A stretch of DNA of 64,000 nucleotides from Euonymus europaeus (GCA_963580455.1 OY756965.1:7390501-7454500); one strand, 5' to 3'. Counted from the stretch's first letter, positions 1-13,794 are shown. The notes: a model not told the origin generated them from the sequence alone. Numbers and translations: made by a program.

Positions 1-3000
1 GGTGTTTTGGCATCGAAATAATCTCGGATGCTTATACTCGTAAAATTTGACGTAGAAGAACAATAAAAAGTGTACACGGAGCAACTTTGATGGTCCGAAG
101 TTGCTCAACTCTTTTTATGGAGGAGTTTTTAACGGTTTTGTCCATTTGTCATAGAAAGTTGGTTTTTGGCATCGAAATAATCTCGGAAGCTTATACTCGT
201 AAAATTGGACATAGAAGAACAATAAAAAGTGTACACCGAGCAACTTTGACGGTCCGAAGTTGCTCAACTCTCTATGTGGAGGACCTTTTAACGATTTTGT
301 CCATTTCCCATTGAAAGTTGGTGTTTTGGCATCAAAATAATCTCGGATGCTTATACTCGTAAAAATTGACATAGAAGAACAATAAAAAGTGTACACGGAG
401 CAACTTTGAAGGTCCGAAGTTGCTCAACTATCTCTATGGAGGTGCTTTCAACGATTTTGTCCATTTGTCATAGAAAGTTGGTGTTTTGGTATCAAAATAA
501 TCCCGGAAGGTTATACTCGTAAAATTCGACATAAAAGAACAGTAAAAAGTGTACACCGAGCAAGTTTGATGGTCCGAAGTTGAGCTCTCTCTATGATGGA
601 GCTTTTAACGGTTTTGTCTATTTCTAAAAGAAAGTTATTGTTTTGACATCGAAATAGTATAGGATGCGTATACTCGTAAAATTGGACATAGAAGAACAAT
701 AAAAAGTGTAGACCGAGCATTTTTGATGGTCCGAAGTTTCTCAGCTCTCTCTGTGGAGGAGCTTTTAACGATTTTGTCCATTTCTCATAGAAAGTTGGTG
801 TTTTGGCATCGAAATAATCGACGAAGCTTATACTCGTAAAATTGGACATAGAAGAACAATAAAAAGTGTACACCGAGCAACTTTGAAGGTCCGAAGTTGT
901 TCAACTCTCTTTATGGAGGGGCTTTCAACGGTTTTGTCAATTTGTAAGAGAAAGTTGTTGTTTTGGAATCGAAATAATCAACGAAGCTTATACTCGTAAA
1001 ATTGGACATATAAGAACAATAAAAAGTGTACACCGAGCAACTTTGATGGTTCGACGTTGCTCAACTCTCTCTATGGAGGTGCTTTTAACGGTTTTGTCCA
1101 TTTGTAACTGAAAATTGTTGGTTTGGCATCGAAATAATCTACAAAGCTTATAGTCGTAAAATTGGACATATAAGAACAATAAAAAGTGTACATCGAGCAA
1201 GTTTGATGGTCCAAAGTTGCTCAACTCTATCTATGGATTAGCTTTTAACGGTTTTGTCCATTTGTAATAGAAAGTTATTGTTTTAGCATCGAAATAATCT
1301 ACGAAGCTTAAACTCGTAAAATTGGACATAGGAGAACAATAAAAAGTGTACACCAAGCAACTTTGATGGTCCGAAGTTGCTCAACTCTCTCTCTTGCGGA
1401 ACGTTTAACGGTTTTGTCCATTTGTCATAGAAAGTTGGTGTTTTGATATCGAAATAATCTCGGAAGGTTATACTCGTAAAATTTGACGTAGAAGAACAAT
1501 AAAAACTGTACACCGAGCAACTTTGATGGTCCGAAGTTGAGCTCTCTCTATGGTGGAGCTTTTAACGGTTTTGTCTATTTGTAATAGAAAGTTGTTGTTT
1601 GGCATCGCAATAATCTACGAAGCTTCTACTCGTAAAATTTGACATAGAAAAACAATAAAAAGTGTAAACCGAGCAACTTTGATGGTCCGAAGTTACTCAA
1701 CTCTCTCTATGGAGGTGCTTTTAACGGTTTTGTCCATTTGTAATTGAAAGTTATTGTTTTGGCATCGAAATAATCTACGAAGCTTCTACTCGTAAAATTT
1801 GACATAGAAAAACAACAAAAAGTGTAAACCGAGCAACTTTGATGGTCTGAAGTTGCTCAACTCTCTCTATGGAGGTGCTTTTAACGGTTTTGTCCATTTA
1901 TAACTGAAAATTGTTGGTTTGGCATCGAAATAATCTACAAAGCTTATAGTCGTAAAATTGGACATATAAGAACAATAAAAAGTGTACATCGAGCAAGTTT
2001 GATGGTCCGAAGTTGCTCAATTTCTATCTAAGGATGAGCTTTTAACGGTTTTGTCAATTTGTAATAGAAAGCTGTTGTTTGAGCATCGAAATAATCTACG
2101 AAGCTTATACACGTAAAATTGGACATAGAAGAACAATAAAAAGTGTACACCGAGCAACTTTGATGGTCCGAAGTTGCTCAACTCTCTTTATGTAGGAGTT
2201 TTTAACGGTTTTGTCCATTTGTCATAGAAAGTTGGAGTTTTGGAATCAAAATAATCTCGGAAGGTTATACTCGTAAAATTTGACACAAAAGAACAATAAA
2301 AAGTGTAGACCGAGCAAGTTTGATGGTTCGAAGTTGAGCTCTCTCTGTGGTGGAGCTTTTAACGGTTTTGACTATTTGTAATAGAAAGTTGTTGTTTTGA
2401 CATCGAATAATCTAGGATGCTTATACTCGTAAACTTGGACATAGAAGAACAATAAAAAGTGTACACCGACCAACTTTGATGATCCGAAGTTCCTCAACTC
2501 TCTCTATGGAGGAGCTTTTAACGGTTTTGTCTATTTGTAATAGAAAGTTATTGTTTTGACATCGAAATAATCTAGGATGCTTATACTCAAAAAATTGGAC
2601 ATAGAAGAACAATAAAAAGTGTAGACCGAGCATTTTTGATTGTCCGAAGTTGCTCAGCTCTCTCTGTGGAGGAGCTTTTAACGGTTTTGTCCATTTGTAA
2701 TAGAAAGTTGTTGTTTTGGCAGCGAAATAATCTGCGAAGCTTATACTCGTAAAATTGGACATAGACGAACAATAAAAAGGGTACACCAAGCAACTTTGAT
2801 GTTCCGAAATTGCTCAACTCTCTCTATAGTGGTGCTTTTAACGGTTTTGTCGATTTGAAACTGAAAGTTGTTGTTTTGCTATCGAAAAATTCAACGAAGC
2901 TTATACTCGTAAAATTGGACATAGAAGAACAATAAAAAGTGTACACCGAGCAACTTTGATGGTCCGAAGTTGCTCAACTCTCTCTATGGAGGTGCTTTTA

Positions 3001-4001
3001 ACGGTTTTGTCCATTTGTAACTGAAAGTTGTTGTTTTGGCATCGAACTAATCTACGAACTTATACTCGTAAAGTTGGACATAGAAGAACAATAAAAAGTG
3101 TACACCGAGCAACTTTGATGGTCCGAAGTTGCTCAACTCTCTCTATGGTGGAGCTTTTGATAGTTTTGTCTATTTGTAATAGAAAGTTGTTGTTTTGGAA
3201 TCGAAATAATCTACGAAGCTTATACTCGTAAAATTTGACATAGATGAACAATAAAAAGGGTACACCGAGCAACTTTGATGTTCCGAAGTTGCTCAACTCT
3301 CTGTATAGTGGTGCTTTTAACGGTTTTGTCGATTTGAAACTGAAAGTTGTTGTTTTGCTATCGAAAAATTTAACGAAGCTTATACTCGTAAAATTTATCA
3401 TAGAAGAACAATAAAAAGTGTATACCGACCAACTTTGAAGGTCCGAAGTTGAGCTCTCTCTATGATGGAGCTTTTAACGGTTTTGTCTATTTATAATAGA
3501 AAGTTGTTGTTTTGGCATCGAAATAATCTACGAAGCTTCTACTCGTAAAATTTGACATAGAAAAACAATAAAAAGTGTAAACCGGGCAACTTTGATGGTC
3601 CGAAGTTGTTCAACTCTCTCTATGGAGGTGCTTTTAACGGTTTTGTCCATTTGTAACTGAAAATTGTTGGTTTGGCATCGAAATAATCTACAAAGCTTAT
3701 AGTCATAAAATTGGACATATAAGAACAATAAAAAGTGTACATCGAGCAAGTTTGATAGTCCGAAGTTGCTCAATTCTATCTATGTATGAGCTTTTCACGG
3801 TTTTGTCAATTTGTAATAGAAAGTTGTTGTTTTAGCATCGAAATAATCTACGAAGCTTATACACGTAAAATTGGACATAGAAGAACATTAAAAAGTGTAC
3901 ACCGAGCAACTTTGATGGTCCGAAGTTGCTCAACTCCCTTTATGGAGGAGCTTTTAACGGTTTTGTCCATTTGTCATAGAAAGTTGGTGTTTTGGTATCA
4001 A

Positions 4002-4952
4002 AATAATCTCGGAAGGTTATACTCGTAAAATTTGACACAAAAGAACAATAAAAAGTGTAGACCGAGCAAGTTTGATGGTCCGAAGTTGAGCACTCTCTGT
4101 GGTGGAGCTTTTAACGGTTTTGTCTATTTGTAATAGAAAGTTGTTGTTTTGACATCGAAATAATCTAGGATGCTTATACTCGTAAAATTGGACATAGAAG
4201 AACAATAAAAAGTGTACACCGAGCAACTTTGATGGTCCGAAGTTGCTCAACTCTCTTTATGGAGGAGCTTTTAACGGTTTCGTCCATTTGTCATAGAAAG
4301 TTGGTGTTTTGGTATCAAAATAATCTCGGAACGTTATACTCGTAAAATTTGACACAAAAGAACAATAAAAAGTGTAGACCGAGCAAGTTTGATGGTCCGA
4401 AGTTGAGCTCTCTCTGTGGTGGAGCTTTTAACGGTTTTGTCTATTTGTAATAGAAAGTTGTTGTTTTGACATCGAAATAATCTAGGATGCTTATACTCTT
4501 AAAATTGGACATAGAAGAACAATAAAAAGTGTACACCGAGCAACTTTGATGGTCCGAAGTTGCTCAACTCTCTTTATGGAGGAGCTTTTAACGGTTTTGT
4601 CCATTTGTCATAGAAAGTTGTTGTTTTGGTATCAAAATAATCTCGGATGGTTATACTCGTAAAATTTGACACAAAAGAACAATAAAAAGTGTACACCGAG
4701 CAAGTTTGATGGTCCGAAGTTGAGCTCTCTCTGTGGTGGAGCTTTTAACGGTTTTGTCTATTTGTAATAGAAAGTTGTTGTTTTGACATCGAAATATTCT
4801 AGGATGCTTATACTATAAAAATTGGACATATAAGAACAATAAAAAGTGTACACCGACCAACTTTGATGGTCCGAAGTTGCTCAACTCTCTCTATGGAGGA
4901 GCTTTTCACGGTTTTGTCTATTTGTAATAGAAAGTTATTGTTTTGACATCGA
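4002..4952. repeat. Tripled 317-bp dimer
   Basis: Three consecutive dimers start at 4002, 4319 and 4636. Each is a 157-bp monomer (GGTATCAAAATAATCTCGG, TTTGACACAAAAG, AAGTTGAGC) followed by a 160-bp monomer (GACATCGAAATAATCTAGG). The same pair occurs singly at 2250-2565 and in an older form at 496-812. The third copy has drifted (GTACACC instead of GTAGACC, AATATTC, ACTATAAAAATT). This is a local two-monomer higher-order repeat. Confidence 0.85.
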
Positions 4953-6779
4953 AATAATCTAGGATGCTTATACTCGTAAAATTGGTTATAGAAGAACAAT
5001 AAAAAGTGTAGACCGAGCATTTTTTATGGTCCGAAGTTGCTTGGCTCTCTCTGTGGAGCAGCTTTTAACGGTTTTGTCCATTTGTAATAGAAAGTTGTTG
5101 TTTTGGCATCGAAATAATCTGCGAAGCTTATACTTGTAAAATTGGACATAGAAGAACAATAAAAAGTGTACACCCAGCAACTTTGATGGTCCAAAATTGC
5201 TCAACTCTCTCTATTGAGGAACTTTTAACGGTTTTGTCCATTTGTCATAGAAAGTTGGTGTTTTGGTATCGAAATAATCTCGGAAGGTTTTACTCCTAAA
5301 ATTTGACATAGAAGAACAATAAAAAATGTACACCGAGCAACTTTGATGGTCCGAAGTTGAGCTCTCTCTTTGGTGGAGCTTTTAACGGTTTTGTCTATTT
5401 GTAATAGAAAGTTGTTGTTTTGGCATCGAAATAATCTACGAAGCTTCTACTCGTAAAATTTGACATAGAAAAACAATAAAAAGTGTAAACCGAGCAACTT
5501 TGATGGTCCGAAGTTGCTCAACTCTCTCTATGGAGGTGCTTTTAGCGGTTTTGTGCATTTGTAATTGAAAGTTGTTGTTTTGGCATCGAAATAATCTACG
5601 AAGCTTATTCTTGTAAAATTGGAAATAGAAGAACAATAAAAAGTGTACACCGAGCAACTTTGATGGTCCGAATTTCTCAACTTTCTCTATGGAGGAGCTT
5701 TTAACGTTTTTGTCCATTTGTAATAGAAAATCGGTCTTTTGGCATCGAAATAATCTACGAAGCTTATACTCGTAAAATTGGACATAGAAGAACAATAAAA
5801 AGTGTACACCGAGCAACTTTGATGGTCCGAATTGCTCAACTCTCTCTATGGAGGAGCTTTTAACGGTTTTGTCCATTTGTAATAGAAAATTGGTGTTTTG
5901 GCATCGAAATAATCTACGAAGCTTATACTCGTAAAATTGGACATAGAAGAACGATAAAAAGTGTACCCCGAGCAACTTTGATGGTCCGAAGTTGGTCAAC
6001 TCTCTCTATGGTGGAGCTTTTGACGGTTTTGTCTATTTGTAATAGAAAGTTGTTGTTTTGGAATCGAAATAATCTACGAAGTTTATACCAGTAAAATTTG
6101 ACAGAGATGAACAATAAAAAGGATACACGGAGCAACTTTGTTGGTCCAAAGTTGCTCAACTCTCTCTATGGAGGAGCTTTTAACGGTTTTGTCCATTTGT
6201 AACTGAAAGTTGTTGTTTTGGCATCGAAATAATCTGCGAAGCTTATACTCGTAAAATTGGACATAAAAGAACAATAAAACGTGTACACCGAGCAACTTTG
6301 ATGGTCCGAAGTTGCTCAACTCTCTCTATTGAGGAACTTTTAACAGTTTTCTCCATTTGTCATAGAAAGTTGATCTTTTGGTATGGAAATAATCTCGGAA
6401 GGTTATACTCGTAAAATTTGACATAGAAGAACAATAAAAAGTGTACACCGAGCAACTTTGATTGTCTGAAGTTGAGCTCTCTCTATGGCGGAGCTTTTAA
6501 CGATTTTGTCTATTTGTAATAGAAAGTTGTTGTTTTAGCATCAAAATAATCTACGAAGCTTCTACTCGTAAAATTTGACATAGAAAAACAATAAAAAGTG
6601 TAAACCGAGCAACTTTGATGGTTCGAAGTTGCTCAACTCTCTCTATGGAAGAGCTTTTAACGGTTTTGTCCATTTGTAACTGAAAGTTGTTGTTTTGGCA
6701 TCGAAATAATCTACGAAGCTTATACTCGTAAAATTGGACTTAGAAGAACAATAAAAAGTGTACACCGAGCAACTTTGAT

Positions 6780-7790
6780 GGTCCGAAGTTGCTCAAATCT
6801 CTCTATCGAGGAGCTTTTAACGGTTTTGTCCATTTGTCATTGAAAGTTGGTGTTTTGGCATCGAAATAATATCGGAAGCTTATACTCGTAGAATTCGACA
6901 TAGAAGAACAATAAAAAGTGTACACCGGGCAACTTTGATTGTCCGAAGTTGCTCAACTCTCTTTATGAGGAACTTTTAACGGTTTTTTCCATTTGTCATA
7001 GAAAGTCGATGTTTTGGCATCGAAATAATATCGGAATCTTATACTCGTAAAATTTGACATAGAAGAACAATAAAAAGTGTACACCTAGCAACTTTGATGG
7101 TCCGAAGTTGCTTAACTCTCTCTATGGTCCAGCTTTTGACGGTTTTGTCTATTTGTAATAGAATGTTGTTGTTTTGGAATCGAAATAATCGACGAAGCTT
7201 ATACTCGTAAAATTTGACATAGAAGAATAATAAAAAGAGTACACCGAGCAACTTTGATGTTCCGAAGTTGGTCAACTCTCTGTATAGTGGTGCTTTTAAC
7301 GGTTTTGTCCATTCGTAATAGAAAGTTGTTGTTTTGACATTGAAATAATCTAGGATGCTTATACTCGTAAAATTTGACATAGAAGAACAATAGAAGTGTA
7401 CACCGACCAACTTTGATGGTCCGAAGTTGCTCAACTCTCTCTGTGGAGGAGCTTTTAACAGTTTTGTCAATTTGTAACTGAAAGTTGTTGTTTTGGCATC
7501 GAACTAATCTACGAAGCTTATACTCATAAAGTTGGACATAGAAGAACAATAAAAAGTGTACACCGAGCAACTTTGATGGTCCGAAGTTACTCAACTCTCT
7601 CTATGGAGTTGCTTTTAACGGTTTTGTCCATTTGTAACTAAAAGTTGTTGTTTTGGCATCGAAATAATCTACAAAGCTTATACTCGTTAAATTGGACATA
7701 AAAGAACAATAAAAAGTGTACATCGAGCAAGTTTGATGGTCCGAAGTTGCTCAACTCTATCTATGGATGACCTTTTAACGGTTTTGTCCA
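6780..7790. repeat. Dispersed ~1-kb block, copy 1 (partner at 13795-14805)
   Basis: Six consecutive monomers starting at 6865, 7024, 7184, 7344, 7503 and 7663 pair with monomers exactly 7015 bp downstream. Shared diagnostic features are AATAATATCGG, CTCTATGGTCCAGC, GAATGTTGTTG, GATGTTCCGAAGTTGGTC, TCTGTATAGTGGTGC, the shortened ACAATAGAAGTG and GGATGACC. The copies differ at several sites, for example GTTTTGGAATC versus GTTTTTTAATC, so the duplication is older than the 4297-bp one. A partial third relative starts near 8520. Confidence 0.75.
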
Positions 7791-10700
7791 TTTGTAATAG
7801 AAAGTTATTGTTTTGGCATCGAAATAATCTTCGAAGTTTATACTCGTAAAATCGGACATAGAAGAACAATAAAAAGTGTACACCGAGCAAGTTTGATGGT
7901 CCGAAGTTGCTCAACTATCTCTATGGAGGAGCTTTTAACGGTTTTGTCCATTTGTTGTAGAAAGTTGGTGCTTTGGTATCGAAATAATCTCGGAAGGTTA
8001 GACTCGTAAAATTTGACACAAAATAACAATAAAAAGTGTACACCGAGCAAGTTTGATGGTCCAAAGTTGAGCTCTCTCTATGGTGGAGCTTTTAATGGTT
8101 TTGTCTATTTGTAATAGAAAGTTGTTGTTTTGGCATCGGAATAATCTACGAAGCTTCTACTCGTAAAATTTGACATAGAAGAACAACAAAAAGTGTAAAT
8201 CGAGCAACTTTGATGGTCCAAAGTTGCTCAACTCTCTCTATGGAGGTGCTTTTAACGGTTTTATCCATTTGTAATTGAAAGTTGTTGTTTGGCATCGAAA
8301 TAATCTACGAAGCTTATACTCGTAAAATTGGACATAGAAGAACAATAAAAAGTGTACACGGAGCAACATTGATGGTCCGAAGTTGCTCAACTCTCGCTAT
8401 GGAGGAGCATTTAACGGTTTTGTCCATTTGTAATAGAAGTTGTTGTTTTGGCATCGAAATAATCGACGAAGCTTATACTCGTAAAATTGGACATAGAAGA
8501 ACAATAAAAAGTGTACACCGAGCAAGTTTGATGGTCCGAAATTGCTCAAATCTCTCTATCGAGGAGCTTTTAACGGTTTTGTCCATTTGTCATTGAAAGT
8601 TGGTGTTTTGGAATCGAAATAATATCGGAAGCTTATGCTCGTAAAATTTGACATAGAAGAACAATAAAAAGTGTACACCGGACAACTTTGATTGTCCGAA
8701 GTTACTAAACTCTCTTTATGGGGAGGTTTTAACAGTTTTTTCCATTTGTCATAGAAAGTCGATGTTTTGGCATCGAAATAATATCGGAATCTTATACTCG
8801 TAAAATTTGACATAGAAAAACAATAAAAAGTGCACACCCAGCAACTTTGATGGTCCGAAGTTGCTCAACTCTCTCTATGGAGGAGCTTTTAACGGTTTTG
8901 TCCATTTGTAACGGAAAGTTGTTGTTTTGGCATCGAACTAATCTATGAAGCTTATACTCATAAAGTTGGACATAGAAGAACAATAAAAAGTGTACACCGA
9001 GCAACTTTGATGGTCCGAAGTTGCTCAACTCTCCTTATGGGGGAGCTTTTAACGGTTTTGTCTATTTGTCATAGAAAGTTGGTGTTTTGGCATCGAAATA
9101 ATCTCGGAAGTTTATACTCGTAAAATTGGACATAGAATAACAATAAAAAGTGTACACCGAGCAACTTTGATGGTCCGAAGTTGCTCAACTCTCTCTACGG
9201 AGGAGCTTTTAACGGTTTTGTCCATTTGTAACTGAAAGTTGTTGTTTTGGCATCGAACTAATCTACGAAGCTTATACTCATAAAGTTGGACATAGAAGAA
9301 CAATAAAAAGTGTACACCGACCAACTTTGATGGTCCGAAGTTGCTCAACTCTCTCTATGGAGGAGCTTTTAACGGTTTTGACCATTTGTAACTGAAAGTC
9401 GTTGTTTTGGCATCGAAATAATCTACGAAGCTTAAACTCATAAAGTTGGACATAGAAGAACAATAAAAATTGTACAGCGAGCAACTTTGATGATCCGACG
9501 TTGCTCAACTCTCTCTATGGAGGTGCATTTAGCGGTTTTGTCCATTTGTAACTGAAAGTTGTTGTTTTGGCATCGAAATAATCTCGGAAGGTTATACTCG
9601 TAAAATTTGACATTTAAGAACAATAAAAAGTGTACACCGACCAACTTTCATGTTCCGAAGTTGCTCAACTCTATCTATGGATGAGCTTTTAACGGTTTTG
9701 TCCATTTGTAACTGAAAGTTGTTGTTTTGGCATCGAAATAATCTACAAAGCTTATAGTCGTAAAATTGGACATAAAAGAACAATAAAAAAGTGTACATCG
9801 AGCAAGTTTGATGGTCCGAAGTTGCTCAACTATCTCTATGGAGGAGATTTTAACGGTTTTGTCCATTTGTTATAGATAGTTGGTGTTTTGGTATCGAAAT
9901 AATCTCGGAAGGTTATACTCGTAAAATTCGACACAAAATAACAATAAAAAGTGTACACCGTGCAAGTTTGATGGTCCGAAGTTGAGCTCTCTCTATGGTG
10001 GAGCTTTTAACGGTTTTGTCTATTTGTAATAGAAAGTTGTTGTTTTAGCATCGGAATAATCTACGAATCTTCTACTCGTAAAATTTGACATAGAAAAACA
10101 ATAAAAAGTGTAAACCGAGCAACTTTGATGGTCCGAAGTTGCTCAACTCTCTCTATGGAGGTGCTTTTAACGGTTTTATCTATTTGTCATAGAAAGGTGG
10201 TGTTTTGGCATCGAAATAATCTACGAAGCTTCCACTCGTAAAATTTGACATAGAAAAACAAAAAAAAGTGTAAATCGAGCAACTTTGATGGTCCAAAGTT
10301 GCTCAACTCTCTCTATGGAGGTGTTTTTAACGGTTTTATCTATTTGTCATAGAAATGTGGTGTTTTGGCATTGAAATAATATCGGAAGCTTCTACTCGTA
10401 AAATTTGACATAGAAGAACAATAAAAAGTGTGCACCGAGCAACTTTGATGGTCCAAAGTTGAGCTCTCTCTATGGTGGAGCTTTTAACGATTTTGTCTAT
10501 TTGTAATAGAAACCTGTTGTTTTAGCATCGAAATAATCTACGAAGCTTCTACACGTAAAATTTGACATAGAAAAACAATAAAAAGTGTAAACCGAGCAAC
10601 TTTGATGGTCCGAAGTTGCTCAGCTCTCTCTCTGGAGGAGCTTTTAACGATTTTGTCCATTTCTCATAGAAAGTTGGTGTTTTGTCATCGAAATAATCTC

Positions 10701-10851
10701 GGATGCTTATACTCGTAAAATTTGACATACAAGAACAATAAAAAGTGTACACGGAGCAACTTTGATGGTCGAAAGTTGCTCAACTCTCCTTATGGAGGAG
10801 CTTTTAACGGTTTTGTCCATTTGTCATAGAAAGTTGGTGTTTTGGCATCGA

Positions 10852-11011
10852 AATAATCTCGGAAGCTTATACTCGTAAAATTGGACATAGAATAACAATA
10901 AAAAGTGTACACCGAGCAACTTTGATGGTCCGAAGTTGCTCAACTCTCTCTATGGAGGAGCTTTTAACGGTTTTGTCCATTTGTAACTGAAAGTTGTTGT
11001 TTTGGCATCGA
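10852..11011 (+). repeat. Representative 160-bp monomer, close to consensus
   Basis: This monomer shows the standard order of blocks. AATAATC is at its start, AAGCTTATACTCGTAAAATT follows, then ACAATAAAAAGTGTACACC, the intact dyad at 10914-10941, the CT tract, and GAGCTTTTAACGGTTTTGTC, ending in TTTTGGCATCG. I chose the AATAATC phase for convenience; the biological unit boundary is unknown. Because 160 is not a multiple of three, a reading frame shifts at every monomer, which argues against the array encoding a repeated protein. Confidence 0.93.
10914..10941. other. Perfect 9-bp dyad (hairpin or cruciform-capable), one per consensus monomer
   Basis: GAGCAACTT at 10914-10922 and AAGTTGCTC at 10933-10941 are exact reverse complements separated by the 10-nt loop TGATGGTCCG. 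The same element occurs in most standard monomers, for example at 2948-2975. Variants weaken it: GACCAACTT or GAGCAAGTTT in the left arm, and AAGTTGAGCTC, AATTGCTC or ACGTTGCTC in the right arm. Short dyads are known in other centromeric satellites. A structural or protein-binding role here is inference. Confidence 0.75.
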
Positions 11012-11330
11012 AATAATCGACGAAGCTTATACTCGTAAAATTTGACATAGAAAAACAATAAAAAGTGTAAACCGAGCAACTTTGATGGTCCAAAGTTGCT
11101 AAACTCTCTCTATGGAGGTGCTTTTAACGATTTTGTCCATTTGTAATTGAAAGTTGTTGTTTTGGCATCGAAATAATCTACGGAGCTTATTCTCGAAAAA
11201 TTGGAAATAGAAGAACAATAAAAAATGTACACCGAGCAACTTTGATGGTCCGAATTGCTCAACTCTCTCTATGGAGGAGCTTTTAACGGTTTTGTCAATT
11301 TGTAACAGAAGGTTGTTGTTTTGGAATCGA

Positions 11331-11650
11331 AATAATCGACGAAACTTATACTCGTAAAATTGGACATAGAAGAACAATAAAGGGTTTACACCGAGCAACT
11401 TTGATGGTCCGAAGTAGCTCAACTCTCTCTATGGAGGAGCTTTTAACGGTTTTATCCATTTGTAACAGAAAGTTGTTGTTTTGGAATCGAAATAATCGAC
11501 GAAGCTTATACTCGTAAAATTGGACATAGAAGAACAATAAAGGGTTTACACCGAGCAACTTTGATGGTCCGAAGTTGCTCAACTCTCTCTATGGAGGAGC
11601 TTTTAACGGTTTTATCCATTTGTAACTGAAAGTTGTTGTTTTGGCATCGA
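11331..11650. repeat. Tandem pair of near-identical monomers with AATAAAGGGTTTACACC
   Basis: The monomers starting at 11331 and 11491 differ at only a few bases. Both carry AATCGACGAA and the variant AATAAAGGGTTTACACC in place of AATAAAAAGTGTACACC. The same variant returns in region E, at monomers 55193, 55832, 56627, 57900 and 62367, where it marks a shared lineage. Confidence 0.75.
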
Positions 11651-13794
11651 AATAATCGGCGAAGCTTATACTCGTAAAATTGGACATAGAAGAACAATAA
11701 AAAGTGTACACCGACCAACTTTGATGGTCCGAAGTTGCTCAACTTTCTCTATGGTGGAGCTTTTGACGGTTTTGTCCATTTCTAATAGAATTGTTGTTTT
11801 GGCATCGAAATAATCTACGAAGCTTAAACTCATAAGGTTGGACATAGAAGAACAATAAAAAGTGTACAGGGAGCAACTTTGATGATCCGACTTTGCTCAA
11901 CTCTCTCTATGGAGGTGCTTTTAACGGTTTTGTCCATTTGTAACTGAAAGTTGTTGTTTTGGCATCGAAATAATCTACAAAGCTTATACTCGTAAAATTG
12001 GACATATAAGAAGAATAAAAAGTGTACACCGACCAACTTTGATGGTCCGAAGTTGCTCAACTCTATCTATGGATCAGCTTTTAACGGTTTTGTCCATTTG
12101 TAATAGAAAGTTGTTGTTTTGGCATCGAAATAATCTACGAAGCTTGTACTCGTAAAATTCGACATAGAAGAACAATAAAAAGTGTACACCGAGCAACTTT
12201 GATGGTCCGACGTTGCTCAACTCTCTCTATAGAGGTGCTTTTAACGATTTTGTCCATTTGTAACTGAAAGTTGTTATTTTGGCATCGAAATAATCTACAA
12301 AGCTTATAGTCGTAAAATTGGACATATAAGAACAATAAAAAGTGTACATCGAGCAAGTTTGATGGTCCGAAGTTGCTCAACTCTATCTATGGATGAGCTT
12401 TTAACGGTTTTGTCCATTTGTAATAGAAAGTTATTGTTTTGGCATCGAAATAATCTTCGAAGCTTATACTCGTAAAATTGGACATAGAAGAACAATAAAA
12501 AGTGTACACCAAGCAAGTTTGATGGTCCGAAGTTGCTCAACTATCTCTATGGGGGAGCTTTTAACGGTTTTGTACATTTGTTATAGAAAGTTGGTGCTTT
12601 GGTATCGAAATAATCTCGGAAGGTTATACTCATAAAATTTGACACAAAATAACAATAAAAAGTGTACACCGAGCTAGTTTGATGGTCCGAAGTTGAGCTC
12701 TCTCTATAGTGGAGCTTTTAACGGTTTTGTCTATTTGTAATAGAAAATTGTTGTTTTGGCATCAGAATAATCTGCGAAGCTTCTACTCGTAAAATTTGAC
12801 ATAGAAAAACAACAAAAAGTGTAAATCGAGCAACTTTGATGGTCCAATGTTGCTCAAATCTCTCTATGGAGGAGCTTTTAACGGTTTTATCCATTTGTAA
12901 CTGAAAGTTGTTGTTTTGGCATCGAAATAATCGACGAAGCTTATACTCGTAAAATAGGACATAGAAGAACAATAAAAAGTGTACACCGACCAACTTTGAT
13001 GGTCCGAAGTTGAGCTCTCTCTATGGTGGAGCTTTTAACGGTTTTGTCTATTTGTAATAGAAAGTTGTTGTTTTGGCATCGGAATAATCTACGAAGCTTC
13101 TACTCGTAAAATTTGACATAGAAAAACAACAAAAACTGTAAATCGAGCAACTTTGATGGTCCAAAGTTGCTCCACTCTCTCTATGGAGGTGCTTTTAACG
13201 GTTTTATCCATTTTTAATTGAAAGTTGTTGTTTGGCATCGAAATAATCTACGAAGCATATACTCGTAAAATTGGACATAGAAGAACAATAAAAAGTTTAC
13301 ACCGAGCAACATTGATGGTCCGAAGTTGCTCAACTCTCTCTATGGAGGAGCTTTTAACGGTTTTGTCCATTTCTAATAGAATTGTTGTTTTGGCATCGAA
13401 ATAATCAACGAAGCTTATACTCGTAAAATTGGACATAGAAGAACAATAAAAAGTGTACACCGAGCAACTTTGATGGTCCGACGTTGCTCAACTCTCTCTA
13501 TAGAGGTGGATTTAACGATTTTGTCAATTTGTAACTGAAAGTTGTTGTTTTGGCATCGAAATAATCTACAAAGCTTATAGTCGTAAAATTGGACATATAA
13601 GAACAATAAAAAGTGTACATCGAGCAAGTTTGATGGTCCGAAGTTGCTCAACTCTATCTATGAATGAGCTTTTAACGGTTTTGTCCATTTGTAATAGAAA
13701 GTTATTGTTTTGGCATCGAAATAATCTTCGAAGCTTATACTCGTAAAATTGGACATAGAAGAACAATAAAAAGTGTACACCGAGCAACTTTGAT

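Noticed and set aside
10914..10945. CENP-B box on the minus strand (CTTCGGACCATCAAAG)
   Set aside because: TTCG and the following A fit the NTTCGNNNNANNCGGGN pattern, but the required CGGG is replaced by AAAG in the consensus and I saw no monomer restoring it.
11383..11396. Telomere-like AGGGTTT in the AATAAAGGGTTTACACC variant monomers
   Set aside because: Only one heptamer per monomer, never in tandem, and explained by a few substitutions from AAAAAGTGTAC. It is not interstitial telomere sequence.
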